From: Aminithiophilus ramosus
GTDB lineage: Bacteria; Synergistota; Synergistia; Synergistales; Aminithiophilaceae
Direction: 5' to 3'
Assembly: GCF_018069705.1 (NCBI RefSeq)
Contig: NZ_CP072943.1
Span: 2,735,668 to 2,799,667 of the forward strand
Length of the DNA: 64,000 nucleotides
The position numbers were made by a program, and so were the translations under genes. A model generated the notes under the pieces. The model saw only the letters and a program-made list of their open reading frames with translations. It did not search any database and was not told the DNA's origin. Shown here one piece after another: positions 10,475 through 18,355 of the stretch (positions are counted from its first letter, which is position 1; each line of letters starts with the position of its first letter).

Positions 10475-11149
10475 TTATTGCGGCCTTTCTCCCTCGGACG
10501 GCGCCACTTCCCCATCGGCAAGGCCGGGAGCCCCTTCCCGGCGGGCGCAGAGACCGTCCAGGAGGAACTCCGTCGCGGCCGGAGAGAAAGCCCCCTCGGA
10601 GACGACAAGCCCTCTCTGGGAGAGATGACGGGCCAGGCCGATGATGGCGGAGTAGATCACGGCCTCGGCCAGAACGGGATCGACGGGGCGGAAACGCCCC
10701 CGGGCCACGCCGAGGGAGATGACGGAGCGGACGAAGGCCCGGATGTCGCCCAGGGGAGAAAGCCGAAAATCGCAATCGCGCCCCGTGCCCTCCTCGTCGC
10801 GGCAGGCCAGAAAGAGGGCGGCGATAATCCGCCTGTTCCGGCAGAGCTGGGAAAAGCCCTCCCGCAGAACCTGGCGCAGCACCTCGGCGGGGTCGGCCTC
10901 GTCGTCGCAGGAGGTGACGATATGTCTCAGCCTGACGGTACAGCGTTCGGCCACGGCGACGAGCAGGGCCCGCTTGTCGCGGAAGTAGTTGTAGACCGTG
11001 CCCTTGGCCACACCGGCGTTCTGGGCGAGGCGCTCCATCGTCGCCCCCTCCCATCCCTCTTCCCGAAGAAGCTCTTCGGCGGCGCCGAGGAGGGATTCGC
11101 GCGTCAGCGCCTCTATTACGGCCTTCTTCCTCTCCGCCAAGCCCGCCAT
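10475..11149 (-). CDS. TetR/AcrR-family repressor of the tripartite efflux operon (TetR2)
   Basis: A 224-residue regulator with an N-terminal TetR HTH (AAEELLREEGWEGATMERLAQNAGVAKGTVYNYFRDKRALL, about residues 23-63) and a divergent C-terminal ligand-binding domain. It is the first gene of the operon that continues with adaptor, pump and channel, and 77 nt separate it from the adaptor gene. It resembles TetR1 in the recognition helix (VSKGTVYNYFRDKR versus VAKGTVYNYFRDKR). The operators of both genes are nearly the same, so cross-regulation is plausible. Confidence 0.93.
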   Translation of the reverse strand: MAGLAERKKAVIEALTRESLLGAAEELLREEGWEGATMERLAQNAGVAKGTVYNYFRDKRALLVAVAERCTVRLRHIVTSCDDEADPAEVLRQVLREGFSQLCRNRRIIAALFLACRDEEGTGRDCDFRLSPLGDIRAFVRSVISLGVARGRFRPVDPVLAEAVIYSAIIGLARHLSQRGLVVSEGAFSPAATEFLLDGLCARREGAPGLADGEVAPSEGERPQ

Positions 11150-11171
11150 GACAGCCCCCTCTCACGGAAAA

Positions 11172-11241
11172 TGACCGGCGTTCTTTGAGATGACCGTCGG
11201 TCACGGAAGGCAAGTTTAAACCTCGCCGCTCCCCTTGTCAA
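11172..11241 (-). promoter_or_regulatory. Promoter and double operator of tetR2 efflux operon
   Basis: On the minus strand TTGACA (11236-11241), a 17-nt spacer and TAAACT (11213-11218) form a strong promoter. The perfect palindrome TGACCGTCGGTCA (11191-11203) begins 10 nt past the -10. A second, partial copy starting TGACCGGCGTT lies at 11172-11182. The layout matches the tetR1 block base for base in spacing. Confidence 0.86.
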
Positions 11242-11617
11242 CGGACTTCGGATCTCCCGGATCGGCGGTCTCCACAGGACAACTTCCGTCGGGCCCGCCG
11301 ATGCGGGGACCTCTCGAAGCACCCCGTCGGTGGCGGCGCGGGACAGGTTCTTCAGCGCCACGGCCGCCCTGACGGAGCTTCTCCGCTTATCTGTCCGCGG
11401 ATTCAGGACTCCAATCATAAAATCAAAAGGCAAAGAAGGCAAGATGTCAACAAGGACCTTCACCGCCCCGGTCTTTCCGGCACCTTTCCCGATTGCCCCC
11501 CTCCGCGGGAGAGGAAGCGGACCGCTCGTGCGGACAAGAAGCTCCCTTCTCGGGGCACCAAGGCGCCTCGGTCGCCTCAGGCCACCTTCGTCACGCCTCG
11601 CGTCCCGTCCGCACGAG
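11242..11617. other. Intergenic stretch with no recognised gene
   Basis: About 375 nt between the tetR2 promoter and a hairpin downstream of the TPP-enzyme gene. Short overlapping frames exist but none has a good ribosome-binding site or a recognisable product. No RNA gene was seen. Confidence 0.5.
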
Positions 11618-11649
11618 CGAGCCCCTCTCCGAAGGGAGAGAGGGGCTCG
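11618..11649. terminator. Terminator-like hairpin after the TPP-enzyme gene
   Basis: A perfect 12-bp stem (CGAGCCCCTCTC with its complement) encloses an 8-nt loop, 25 nt after the stop of the minus-strand TPP-enzyme gene. Neither side has a T-run, so it may be Rho-assisted or only an mRNA 3' stabiliser. Confidence 0.6.
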
Positions 11650-11674
11650 TCGATAACGGGGAAGGGACCTGCCC

Positions 11675-13396
11675 TCAGTAGAGGTTATCCATTCCCTGCC
11701 CTGCGGCGCAGTCGGCCCAGCCCGGAACGGGGGGCAGAAGGCCGTCCTCGGCCTCGACGGAGACGGCGACGAGACAGGGTCCCTGGGCTCTGAGGCAGCG
11801 GGAGAGGGTGTCGTCCAGCTCGGATGCCCTCGTCACCCGATGGGCCTCGAGGCCGAAGCCTTCGGCGACCTTGACGTAGTCGACGGGACGGAAATCGGTG
11901 AACCGACCGAAGGAACCCTCCAGCTTCTCGCTGCGGTGGACGAACTCCGTCCCCCTGATCCAGCCGAAGGTGCTGTTGTCGAAGACGACGAAAAGAATTT
12001 TCGTCCCCAGCCGGGCCGCCGTCTCCAACTCGCCGGCGGCGAAGCCGAAACTGCCGTCGCCGACGAGGGCCACGACGGGCCGCGACGGATCGACGCCGAA
12101 ACGGGCGCCGATGGCGGCGGGGATGGCATACCCCAGGGCCCCCATGGCGAAGTTGTAGGCCATGCGCCGACCCGCCTCTTCAAGGCGCAGAAAGGCGGCC
12201 GAATAGACGGCGCACAGTCCGGGATCGACGGCGTAGAAGGCGCCCTCCGCCACGGTCCGTTTCAGGGCCTCGACGACGGCGAGGGAACAGGCCTCCTCGC
12301 CCCGATCGGCAAGGAAGGTCTTCGTCCTCCGGGCCTGATCGTCCCAGCCCGCCTCGATGGCCTCGAGCCAACTTCCCCTCTCGGGGACGACGTCGTGAAG
12401 GGCCTCGGTCAGGGCCGCCAGGGTCAGACCGGCATCGCCGTAGAGGGGAAGGGCATCGTAGTTGTTGCCCAGCTCCTCGCCGCCGGCGTCGATCTGGATG
12501 AAGGCCTGATTCGACCGGGGCGAGGGGATCTTCCACCCCGCCGTTCCGGCCGAGTCGGTGCTGGAGCCGACGAAGAGGACCACGTCGGCGTCGCAGACGA
12601 AGGCGTTGGACCAGCAGCGCCCGCCGCGGGCGCCGATGACGCCGATGCTCAGAGGATGGGTCTCGGGAAAGATCCCCTTGCCGTTGATCGTCGTGCCCAC
12701 GGGCATGGCCAGACGCTCGGCCAGGGCCCGCACCTCTTTCCAGGCCCCGGAGTGAAGGGCGCCCTGACCGCAGACCATGACGGGCCGCCGGGCGCCGCGA
12801 AGCCTCTCGGCCGCCAGGGCGATATCGTCGTCACCGGGCCGGAAGGGGATGGAGGGAAAGGTCCCGAAACGGGGCTGGCTCCAGACCTCGGCGTCATCGA
12901 CGTCCCCCTCGAGGACATCGGAGGGAAGACGGAGATGGACGGGACCGGGGCGACCCGTCGTGGCGACGCGGAAGGCCCGACGAAGCAGATGGGGCACCTC
13001 GCAGGGATCATGGGCCGTCAGGCTCTCCTTGCAGATGCCCTGGAAAAGGGCCGTCTGGTCGAAGCCGGTGAGCATGTTCTTCTTCTCGGCTGAAAGAGGC
13101 ACGTCGGAAGTCATGACGATCAGGGGAAGGCAGGCCTTGTAGGCCTCCGTCACGCCGGGAGCCATGTGCGTGGCCCCCACGCTGGGCCCCTCGCAGACGC
13201 CGACCTTGCCCGTGGCCTTGGCGTAGCCGTCGGCCATGAAGACGCAGCTCCGCTCGTCGCGGGACATGTGATAGGCGATGCCCTCGAAGGATTCCCACTC
13301 CCGGTAGAGGGCGAGAGTCGTCTCGCCGGGGAGACCGAAAACGTCCGTCACGCCGTAATCGCGCAACAGAGTGAGGATGGCCCGAGATACGTTCAT
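11675..13396 (-). CDS. Thiamine-diphosphate-dependent enzyme, acetolactate synthase-like
   Basis: A 573-residue member of the ThDP-dependent decarboxylase/carboligase superfamily. The N-terminal Pyr domain includes YGVTDVFGLPGETTLALY and an Asp-Glu-Arg-Ser segment near residue 46 that supplies the catalytic Glu. A central domain follows. The C-terminal PP domain has the cofactor motif GDGSFGFAAGELETAARLGTKILFVVFDNSTFGW (about residues 440-475), the GDG-X-N type that binds Mg-ThDP. The overall similarity is to acetolactate synthase large subunits. The isolated context beside FAD oxidoreductases and permeases, with no small subunit, argues for a catabolic 2-oxoacid enzyme instead. The start follows AAGGGACGG at good spacing. 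It is transcribed divergently from the FAD gene at 13657 and has its own copy of the shared palindrome. Confidence 0.85.
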   Translation of the reverse strand: MNVSRAILTLLRDYGVTDVFGLPGETTLALYREWESFEGIAYHMSRDERSCVFMADGYAKATGKVGVCEGPSVGATHMAPGVTEAYKACLPLIVMTSDVPLSAEKKNMLTGFDQTALFQGICKESLTAHDPCEVPHLLRRAFRVATTGRPGPVHLRLPSDVLEGDVDDAEVWSQPRFGTFPSIPFRPGDDDIALAAERLRGARRPVMVCGQGALHSGAWKEVRALAERLAMPVGTTINGKGIFPETHPLSIGVIGARGGRCWSNAFVCDADVVLFVGSSTDSAGTAGWKIPSPRSNQAFIQIDAGGEELGNNYDALPLYGDAGLTLAALTEALHDVVPERGSWLEAIEAGWDDQARRTKTFLADRGEEACSLAVVEALKRTVAEGAFYAVDPGLCAVYSAAFLRLEEAGRRMAYNFAMGALGYAIPAAIGARFGVDPSRPVVALVGDGSFGFAAGELETAARLGTKILFVVFDNSTFGWIRGTEFVHRSEKLEGSFGRFTDFRPVDYVKVAEGFGLEAHRVTRASELDDTLSRCLRAQGPCLVAVSVEAEDGLLPPVPGWADCAAGQGMDNLY

Positions 13397-13429
13397 TTTT
13401 ATCCGTCCCTTCCCTGAACCCGCAAGGGG

Positions 13430-13489
13430 ATCATCAACAATGAGCAGCCAGGCGACTCCAGTCTAGACAGGGAAAGGCCCTTTCGTCAA
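13430..13489 (-). promoter_or_regulatory. Promoter and palindromic operator of the TPP-enzyme gene
   Basis: On the minus strand TTGACG (13484-13489), an 18-nt spacer and TAGACT (13460-13465) form a promoter. Downstream, CTCATT-GTT-GATGAT (13430-13444) is an imperfect copy of the CTCATC-N3-GATGAG palindrome found at four other promoters in the window. It lies further from the -10 (15 nt) than in the other four. Confidence 0.65.
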
Positions 13490-13535
13490 CCCCTCAGGGA
13501 GAAGCTTGTTTCCTTAATAAAAAATTGGAAATACA

Positions 13536-13590
13536 TTGACAGAAGCGGGATGGACTCTTTATGCTCATTCTACTCATCCATGATGAGTAG
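13536..13590 (+). promoter_or_regulatory. Promoter and palindromic operator of the first FAD oxidoreductase gene
   Basis: TTGACA (13536-13541), an 18-nt spacer and TATGCT (13560-13565) precede a perfect palindrome with 9-bp arms, CTACTCATC-CAT-GATGAGTAG (13570-13590). The palindrome covers the expected transcription start, as expected for a repressor site. It has the longest arms of the five related sites. Confidence 0.8.
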
Positions 13591-13656
13591 AATGAAAACC
13601 GTTCCATCATCGGGGTGGAGCCTTTGGTTGTACGTTCGACAAGGAGGCGGGTGTGG

Positions 13657-14949
13657 ATGAAACAGAAAAGGCAAATCGTCATCGTCGGAGGAGGTTGGGG
13701 TGGCTGCGGAGCCGCCGAGGCCGCCGTGCGGGCCGGAGCCCAGGTGACCCTCCTGGAGCGGGCCGACATGCTCCTCGGCACGGGTCTCGTGGGCGGCATC
13801 TTCCGCAACAACGGACGGCAGACGGCAGCGGAGGAAATGACGGCTCTGGGCATGAAGATGTTCTCCGTCATGGACTCCGTCACGCGTCACCGGAACGTCT
13901 CCTTCCCCGGCCATGAGGGGGCGAGCCTCTACGACGTCTACGCCATGGAGCCCGCCGTCAAGGCCTTCCTCGCCGACCTGGGCGTCGACGTCGCCCTCCA
14001 GGCCTCGGTCGCCTCCATCGAAAGGGCGAAGGACCGCATCACCTCCGTCACGACCCGCGACGGCCGCTGCTTCGGAGCCGACGCCGTCGTCGACGCCACG
14101 GGCACGTCGGCCGCACCGGCCAACTGCAACAGCCACGGCAGGGGCTGCGCCATGTGCATCCTCCGCTGCCACAGCTTCCTTCCCCGGACGAGCGTCACCG
14201 CCCTGGCGGGCATCGAGGAGTGGAACGGCGCCAAGGCCGACGGCTCCCTGGGCGCCATGAGCGGCTCCTGCAAGCTCTTCAAGGAGTCTCTCGATCCGTC
14301 CATCGTCGCCGAGCTGAACGAAACGGGCGTCTGCCTCGTCCCCCTGCCCGACGAGCTGCGCGAGGATCTCTCCATTCTGGGGGCCAAGGCCTGCCAGCAG
14401 TACGCCCGAAAGGAGTTCGTCGAGAACCTCGTCCTCCTCGATACGGGGCCGGCCAAACTCATGACGCCCTACTTCCCCCTCGAGGCGCTGCGGCGCATCC
14501 CCGGATTCGAGAGGGCCCGCTACGAGGACCCCATCGCCGGAGGGAAGGGAAACTCCATGCGCTACTTCGGCTTCGCGCGCTGCGACACGACCCTCAGGGC
14601 CCAGGGCGAGGTGACCAATCTCTTCTGCGCCGGAGAGAAGGCCGGCGCCATGGTGGGCCACACCGAGGCCATCGTGACGGGGGCCCTGGCAGGGCGGAAC
14701 GCCGTCGCCGTCGCCCTGGGACTGGAGCCGACGGCCTACCCCGAGGAGCTGGCCCTGGGCGATTTCATCGCCCACGTCATCCCCCTCATGGCCACCGAGG
14801 AGGGACGGCGCTTCAAGTACACCTTCTCGGGATCGGTCTACTTCGAGAGGATGAAGGAAAAGGGCCTCTACATCACCGACGGACCTGCCGTCGCCCGACG
14901 GGTCGACGAAAAGGGCCTGACGGGATTCTTCAAACGAAAATTGGCCTAG
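13657..14949 (+). CDS. FAD-dependent oxidoreductase, copy 1 of a recent duplicate pair
   Basis: A 430-residue flavoprotein of the FAD_oxidored type. The N-terminal Rossmann motif is IVIVGGGWGGCGAAEAAVRAGAQVTLLER (residues 6-34). A second FAD contact lies near the C-terminus (NLFCAGEKAGAMVGHTEAIVTGALAGRNA). A Cys-rich segment (CNSHGRGCAMCILRCHSF, near residue 150) may bind metal or act in redox chemistry; this is uncertain. I chose ATG 13657 because AAGGAGG precedes it by 9 nt; GTG 13651 would be too close. From residue 6 on it is almost identical to the gene at 19508-20800. The substrate is unknown. The promoter palindrome links it to the neighbouring catabolic genes. Confidence 0.85.
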   Translation: MKQKRQIVIVGGGWGGCGAAEAAVRAGAQVTLLERADMLLGTGLVGGIFRNNGRQTAAEEMTALGMKMFSVMDSVTRHRNVSFPGHEGASLYDVYAMEPAVKAFLADLGVDVALQASVASIERAKDRITSVTTRDGRCFGADAVVDATGTSAAPANCNSHGRGCAMCILRCHSFLPRTSVTALAGIEEWNGAKADGSLGAMSGSCKLFKESLDPSIVAELNETGVCLVPLPDELREDLSILGAKACQQYARKEFVENLVLLDTGPAKLMTPYFPLEALRRIPGFERARYEDPIAGGKGNSMRYFGFARCDTTLRAQGEVTNLFCAGEKAGAMVGHTEAIVTGALAGRNAVAVALGLEPTAYPEELALGDFIAHVIPLMATEEGRRFKYTFSGSVYFERMKEKGLYITDGPAVARRVDEKGLTGFFKRKLA

Positions 14950-14952
14950 ATC
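13671..14952. repeat. Long direct repeat, copy 1 (FAD oxidoreductase gene)
   Basis: About 1.28 kb repeats at 19522-20803, offset by 5851 nt. By eye I count only about eight base differences, most of them within 13949-14084 and one near the 3' end. Flanking sequences are unrelated, so the repeat boundaries match the coding region almost exactly. Confidence 0.95.
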
Positions 14953-15095
14953 CCCTTTCGAAAAAACAACGCCTGTCCCGACAGGATGGGACACCGCGAA
15001 AGAGCCTGCGCCGTCAGGTCGGGAAATCCCACCTGTCCGATTGCGAAAGAGCGTCTCCGATCGCTGCATCGACAAGGGAAGGAGCCTGATTCTCT

Positions 15096-16469
15096 ATGGA
15101 AGTCGCCCTCACCAGCGCCCATTGGGCCTATCTGGCCTGCATCGCCGCCGTTATCGTCCTCATGGTCCGACGCCGGGACGTCGTCCTCGTCTGTCTCGCC
15201 GGGTCCTTTATCGTCGGCCTGCTTTACAGCAGGTCTCCCCTGATCGCCATCCAGAGCGTTTTCAACGGTCTTCTCGAGGCCGGAACGGACCTCTTCGACA
15301 TCATGCTCATCATCGCCCTCATGGTCGCCATGCTCCATTCCCTGAGCCGAATGGGAGCCGATTATCTGATGGTCATACCGCTGCGACGCTTCATGAAAAC
15401 TCCGACGCGGGCCTTTTTCATCCTCGGCGCCACCATGTACGCGGCGGCACTCTTTTTCTGGCCCACTCCGGCAACGGCTCTCGTCGGCACCATCCTGGTC
15501 CCCGTGGCCATCATGGCCGGCCTTCCGGCCATGGGAGCCGCCATGGCCGTCAATATTCTGGGACACGGCATGGCCCTATCTGGAGACCTCGTCATCCAGG
15601 GAGCCCTGAAACTGTCCTCCGGAGCCGCCGGAGTGACCGTTGACGCCATGCTGCCCAAAGCTCTCGTCCTTTCTCTCGTCTCGGGCCTGACGGCAGGCAC
15701 CATCGCCTTCCTTTCGATCAGGAAGGATATCGAGAAGGTCCGCGAAGAGGGGACGGACAACATCCTCATCTGCCAGCAAGCACCTCAACTGGAACGCTTC
15801 GCCAGGCTCTTCGCTCTTGCCGTGCCCCTGACGATGCTCACCGTCGTGGCCGTCATGGCCAGTCAGAACCTCCGAGGCGGCAAGGCGACGGCCCTCCTGG
15901 GAGGAACGGCTCTTCTCCTTCTCTTCTGCTCCACCCTGGCCCGGGAGGGCCACCGAGGCCTGGAAGAGATCGTCGTTCACCTGCGCCATGGATTTCTTTT
16001 CGCCATCAAAATCTTCTCCCCCGTCATCCCCATTGCCGGGTTTTTCTTCCTCGGCTCCCAGAAGGCGGCATCCCAGATTCTGGGCGATGGCGCACCGGGA
16101 TTCCTCTTCGATCTGGGGAGGGCCTTTGCCAACGCCCTCCCGCTCGGCAAGATCCCTCTCGCCTTCGGCAATCTCATCGTCGGCATCATCACCGGCCTCG
16201 ACGGATCGGGCTTTTCCGGCCTTCCCCTCACGGGCTGTCTGGCTCAGGCCCTTGGAGCCCCCCTCCTTTTCGACGTCGCGACCCTCGCCGCCATCGGCCA
16301 GATGGGGGCCATCTGGGGGGGAGGCGGAACGCTCGTCGCCTGGTCCTTCGGCCTCGTGGCCACGGCAGGCATCTCCGGCGTCGACCCCATGGAACTCGCC
16401 CGCAGAAACTTCATTCCCGTGAGCTGCGGTCTTCTGGCGGCAACGATCGTCGGAATTTGCATGATGTAA
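15096..16469 (+). CDS. Multi-spanning permease, ion-transporter superfamily (GntP/CitM-like)
   Basis: A 457-residue integral membrane protein with about 11-12 hydrophobic segments spread over its length, for example WAYLACIAAVIVLMV near residue 10, and two similar halves. Re-entrant-type segments rich in Gly and Pro (FWPTPATALVGTILVPVA and GLDGSGFSGLPLTG) resemble the conserved hairpins of carboxylate permeases of the IT superfamily. AAGGAG lies 11 nt before the ATG. It lies 146 nt after the FAD gene and is probably cotranscribed, so its substrate may be the one that oxidoreductase handles. The exact family is uncertain. Confidence 0.75.
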   Translation: MEVALTSAHWAYLACIAAVIVLMVRRRDVVLVCLAGSFIVGLLYSRSPLIAIQSVFNGLLEAGTDLFDIMLIIALMVAMLHSLSRMGADYLMVIPLRRFMKTPTRAFFILGATMYAAALFFWPTPATALVGTILVPVAIMAGLPAMGAAMAVNILGHGMALSGDLVIQGALKLSSGAAGVTVDAMLPKALVLSLVSGLTAGTIAFLSIRKDIEKVREEGTDNILICQQAPQLERFARLFALAVPLTMLTVVAVMASQNLRGGKATALLGGTALLLLFCSTLAREGHRGLEEIVVHLRHGFLFAIKIFSPVIPIAGFFFLGSQKAASQILGDGAPGFLFDLGRAFANALPLGKIPLAFGNLIVGIITGLDGSGFSGLPLTGCLAQALGAPLLFDVATLAAIGQMGAIWGGGGTLVAWSFGLVATAGISGVDPMELARRNFIPVSCGLLAATIVGICMM

Positions 16470-16483
16470 GCCGGAGCCTCTAT

Positions 16484-16515
16484 GCGGAAAGGGAGCTTTC
16501 CCCCTCCCTTTCCGC
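16484..16515 (+). terminator. Hairpin terminator after the permease gene
   Basis: A 12-bp perfect stem (GCGGAAAGGGAG with its complement) with an 8-nt loop, 15 nt after the permease stop and followed by ACTTT. It separates this transcription unit from the promoter at 16703. Confidence 0.75.
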
Positions 16516-16702
16516 ACTTTGACAGGCCCGCCCCCTGCCCCTATAACGGAAGGGGGACCTCCGGCCGTGCCCCTCGCTTCGGCCGGCCACCGCACCGGGA
16601 AGGGGTCCGATCGTCCCGGAACAAAGGCAGGAGGCCTCTCACGAAAGGAAAGGGCGGCCCCTGCCTCCCGGGAAAATCCATTGGTTAGCAATTGCGAATC
16701 TA

Positions 16703-16750
16703 TTGACAAAAGAGACGAAGGGCACCTATACTCAACTCATCATCGATGAG
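16703..16750 (+). promoter_or_regulatory. Promoter and palindromic operator of the 16784-20800 operon
   Basis: TTGACA (16703-16708), an 18-nt spacer and TATACT (16727-16732) are followed 4 nt later by the perfect palindrome CTCATC-ATC-GATGAG (16736-16750). The same palindrome occurs at four other promoters here. The position of the promoter shows that the open frame reaching back to TTG 16703 is not the real start of the next gene. Confidence 0.82.
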
Positions 16751-16783
16751 CAGTTGCGCGGTCGTCTCCGAGGGAGGCCTCTC

Positions 16784-17164
16784 ATGCAGCCAGGCACGTT
16801 CAAACAGGAAGTCATGCGGATCAACAACGCCATCAACCAGGAACTCTTCGGAGTGGGCCTGCTGTGGCAGAAGGTGGAGCTCAGCGACGATCGGGTGCTG
16901 ATCATCGCCAAGAACCGCCGGGTCCGCGCCCTCACCGCCCTCGACGGGCGAGACGGCCTCACGACACGGCTCATCGACATCGCCCTTCTGGAGGAGTACA
17001 AACGGCGCTTTCTCGAGGCGCTGAAAAGGCGCTTTCCCCTGCCTTTTCGGGCTCTCCTGAAAGACTACGATCCCGTCGAGGAGCTGGCCTTTTCGCTCCT
17101 TCTTCTCGGCGGACCGGCCGAGGAACTGATCCGGAAGTGCCCTGAATCCCCCACAGACGGCTGA
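16784..17164 (+). CDS. Small protein of unknown function, 126 residues
   Basis: A soluble alpha/beta-looking protein starting MQPGTFKQEVMRINNAINQELFG. I chose ATG 16784, after GAGGGAGG, because the longer frame would begin on the -35 box of the promoter. The pattern KQEV near the start, a central hydrophobic strand pair and a long amphipathic helix (LLEEYKRRFLEALKRRF) is loosely like DUF2294/MpsC proteins, but I cannot confirm that. It is first in an operon with a Nif3-like protein, a nucleoside-recognition membrane protein and the second FAD oxidoreductase. Confidence 0.6.
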   Translation: MQPGTFKQEVMRINNAINQELFGVGLLWQKVELSDDRVLIIAKNRRVRALTALDGRDGLTTRLIDIALLEEYKRRFLEALKRRFPLPFRALLKDYDPVEELAFSLLLLGGPAEELIRKCPESPTDG

Positions 17165-17169
17165 GGGAG

Positions 17170-17262
17170 ATCCCTTCGGGGATAGCCTGAGGACCGCTGA
17201 CCGCGGGAACTTTCCGATTCCGAAAGGATCGGGAGGTTGTTGCGCGTCGGCGGTCCTTTTTT
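17170..17262 (+). promoter_or_regulatory. Structured RNA element ending in a Rho-independent terminator
   Basis: Directly after the 126-residue gene the RNA can fold into ATCCC-TTCG-GGGAT (17170-17183). A longer element follows: AGGACCGCTGAC (17190-17201) pairs with GTCGGCGGTCCT (17246-17257) and is followed by a run of six T. An inner hairpin has a GAAA tetraloop (about 17214-17233). This looks like an attenuator or riboswitch-type control in front of the Nif3-like gene. No known riboswitch class was recognised. Confidence 0.6.
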
Positions 17263-17303
17263 GGCCCAAGGCATCAAGCCGAGAAGAAGGAGATGGGAGA
17301 ACG

Positions 17304-18329
17304 GTGGAAAAGATCAAGATCCAGGATATCCTCGACGCTCTGGACCGCATCACGGGAGGCCGCCTCGTCAAGGCTCCCCGCGATCTGAGCGGCAACAACC
17401 CCTTCGTCGTCACCAAAAGCTCGGGCATTCCCGGCAAGGCCGTGACGGAGCTGCCGGGCCTGGTCTGGGGCGACCCGGAGGCGGAGGTGACGAGAGCCGC
17501 CGTCATGATGACCCTGACGGAGAGCGCCATCGAGCTGGCCGCCGCCTCGGGCGTGAACTGCCTCGTCGCCCACCACCCCGTGGCCGACGGGACCAACTCG
17601 GGCGGCGTCCCCATCCGCCACTATATGGACCTCTATGGCCTCAACATCATCGAGCTGCACGAGGCCTTCCACGGCCTTCACCCGGGCATCGCCTGGCTTC
17701 ACGGCCACAGGGCCGTCGAAGTCGACATCCGCTGCGGCGGCCTGGCCGGCAACATTCTTTACGTCGGCGAGGCCCTCCCCGAAGTGCAAACCCTGGGCGA
17801 CCTCCTGGGGCGGCTGCGCCGCCTCATGGACATGGAGAGGGAAGAAGCCTGCGTCAGAGAGGAGCGGCGCTTCCGCGGCTGCGACGACCTTTTCGAGGCC
17901 TCCACGACGGCCGCGCCGGCCATCGTCGTCGGATCGCCTGCCGATCGGGTCCGCAAGGTCCTTCACATCTTCCCCCACACGGGCTTCACGCCCGACCACC
18001 TGGAATGCGTCTTCGGCAGACATCCCGACGCCGACACGCTTCTGGCCTCGATCAGCCACCTCCACGCCGGCAACGCCCTCATCGAGAGGGCCCGCGAGCT
18101 GGGGCTGCGCGTCCTCTGCGGCAATTCCCACGCCCTGGAGATCTTCGAAAACGGAGTCCCCCTGGCCCGGGCCCTTGCCATGATTTTGCCTCAGCTGGAG
18201 ATCCGGCTCTTCCGCGACCGCATGGTCAGCTACCCCCTCGACGCCTTCGGCGGCGAGGCCATCCAGGAATACGGGAAGGAAATCGCCCACCGTCATCTCG
18301 TCCGCGAAACGGTCCCCTGCGGCCTCTAG
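17304..18329 (+). CDS. Nif3-like (DUF34) dinuclear-metal protein
   Basis: A 341-residue protein with features of the Nif3/DUF34 family: LVAHHPVADG (near residue 88) would supply two metal-binding His, HEAFHGLHPG (near 113) further His, and GNSHALEIFENG near 275 stands where the family has its C-terminal metal ligands. Nif3 proteins form hexamers with two metals per subunit, but their reaction is still poorly defined. The start is GTG 17304, with GGAG 11 nt before it. It lies downstream of an RNA terminator-like element and 26 nt before the next gene. Family assignment is moderate because the C-terminal motif is not the classic one. Confidence 0.6.
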   Translation: MEKIKIQDILDALDRITGGRLVKAPRDLSGNNPFVVTKSSGIPGKAVTELPGLVWGDPEAEVTRAAVMMTLTESAIELAAASGVNCLVAHHPVADGTNSGGVPIRHYMDLYGLNIIELHEAFHGLHPGIAWLHGHRAVEVDIRCGGLAGNILYVGEALPEVQTLGDLLGRLRRLMDMEREEACVREERRFRGCDDLFEASTTAAPAIVVGSPADRVRKVLHIFPHTGFTPDHLECVFGRHPDADTLLASISHLHAGNALIERARELGLRVLCGNSHALEIFENGVPLARALAMILPQLEIRLFRDRMVSYPLDAFGGEAIQEYGKEIAHRHLVRETVPCGL

Positions 18330-18355
18330 CCGCATACGAGAAAGGAGCGAGTCTG

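Noticed and set aside
16703-16783. N-terminal extension of the 126-residue protein from TTG 16703
   Set aside because: These bases form the -35, -10 and operator of the operon, and a good ribosome-binding site precedes ATG 16784.
17165-17262. T-box leader
   Set aside because: ACCGCGGGAA resembles part of the T-box sequence, but the required upstream part of the motif is missing and the downstream gene is not a tRNA synthetase or amino-acid gene.
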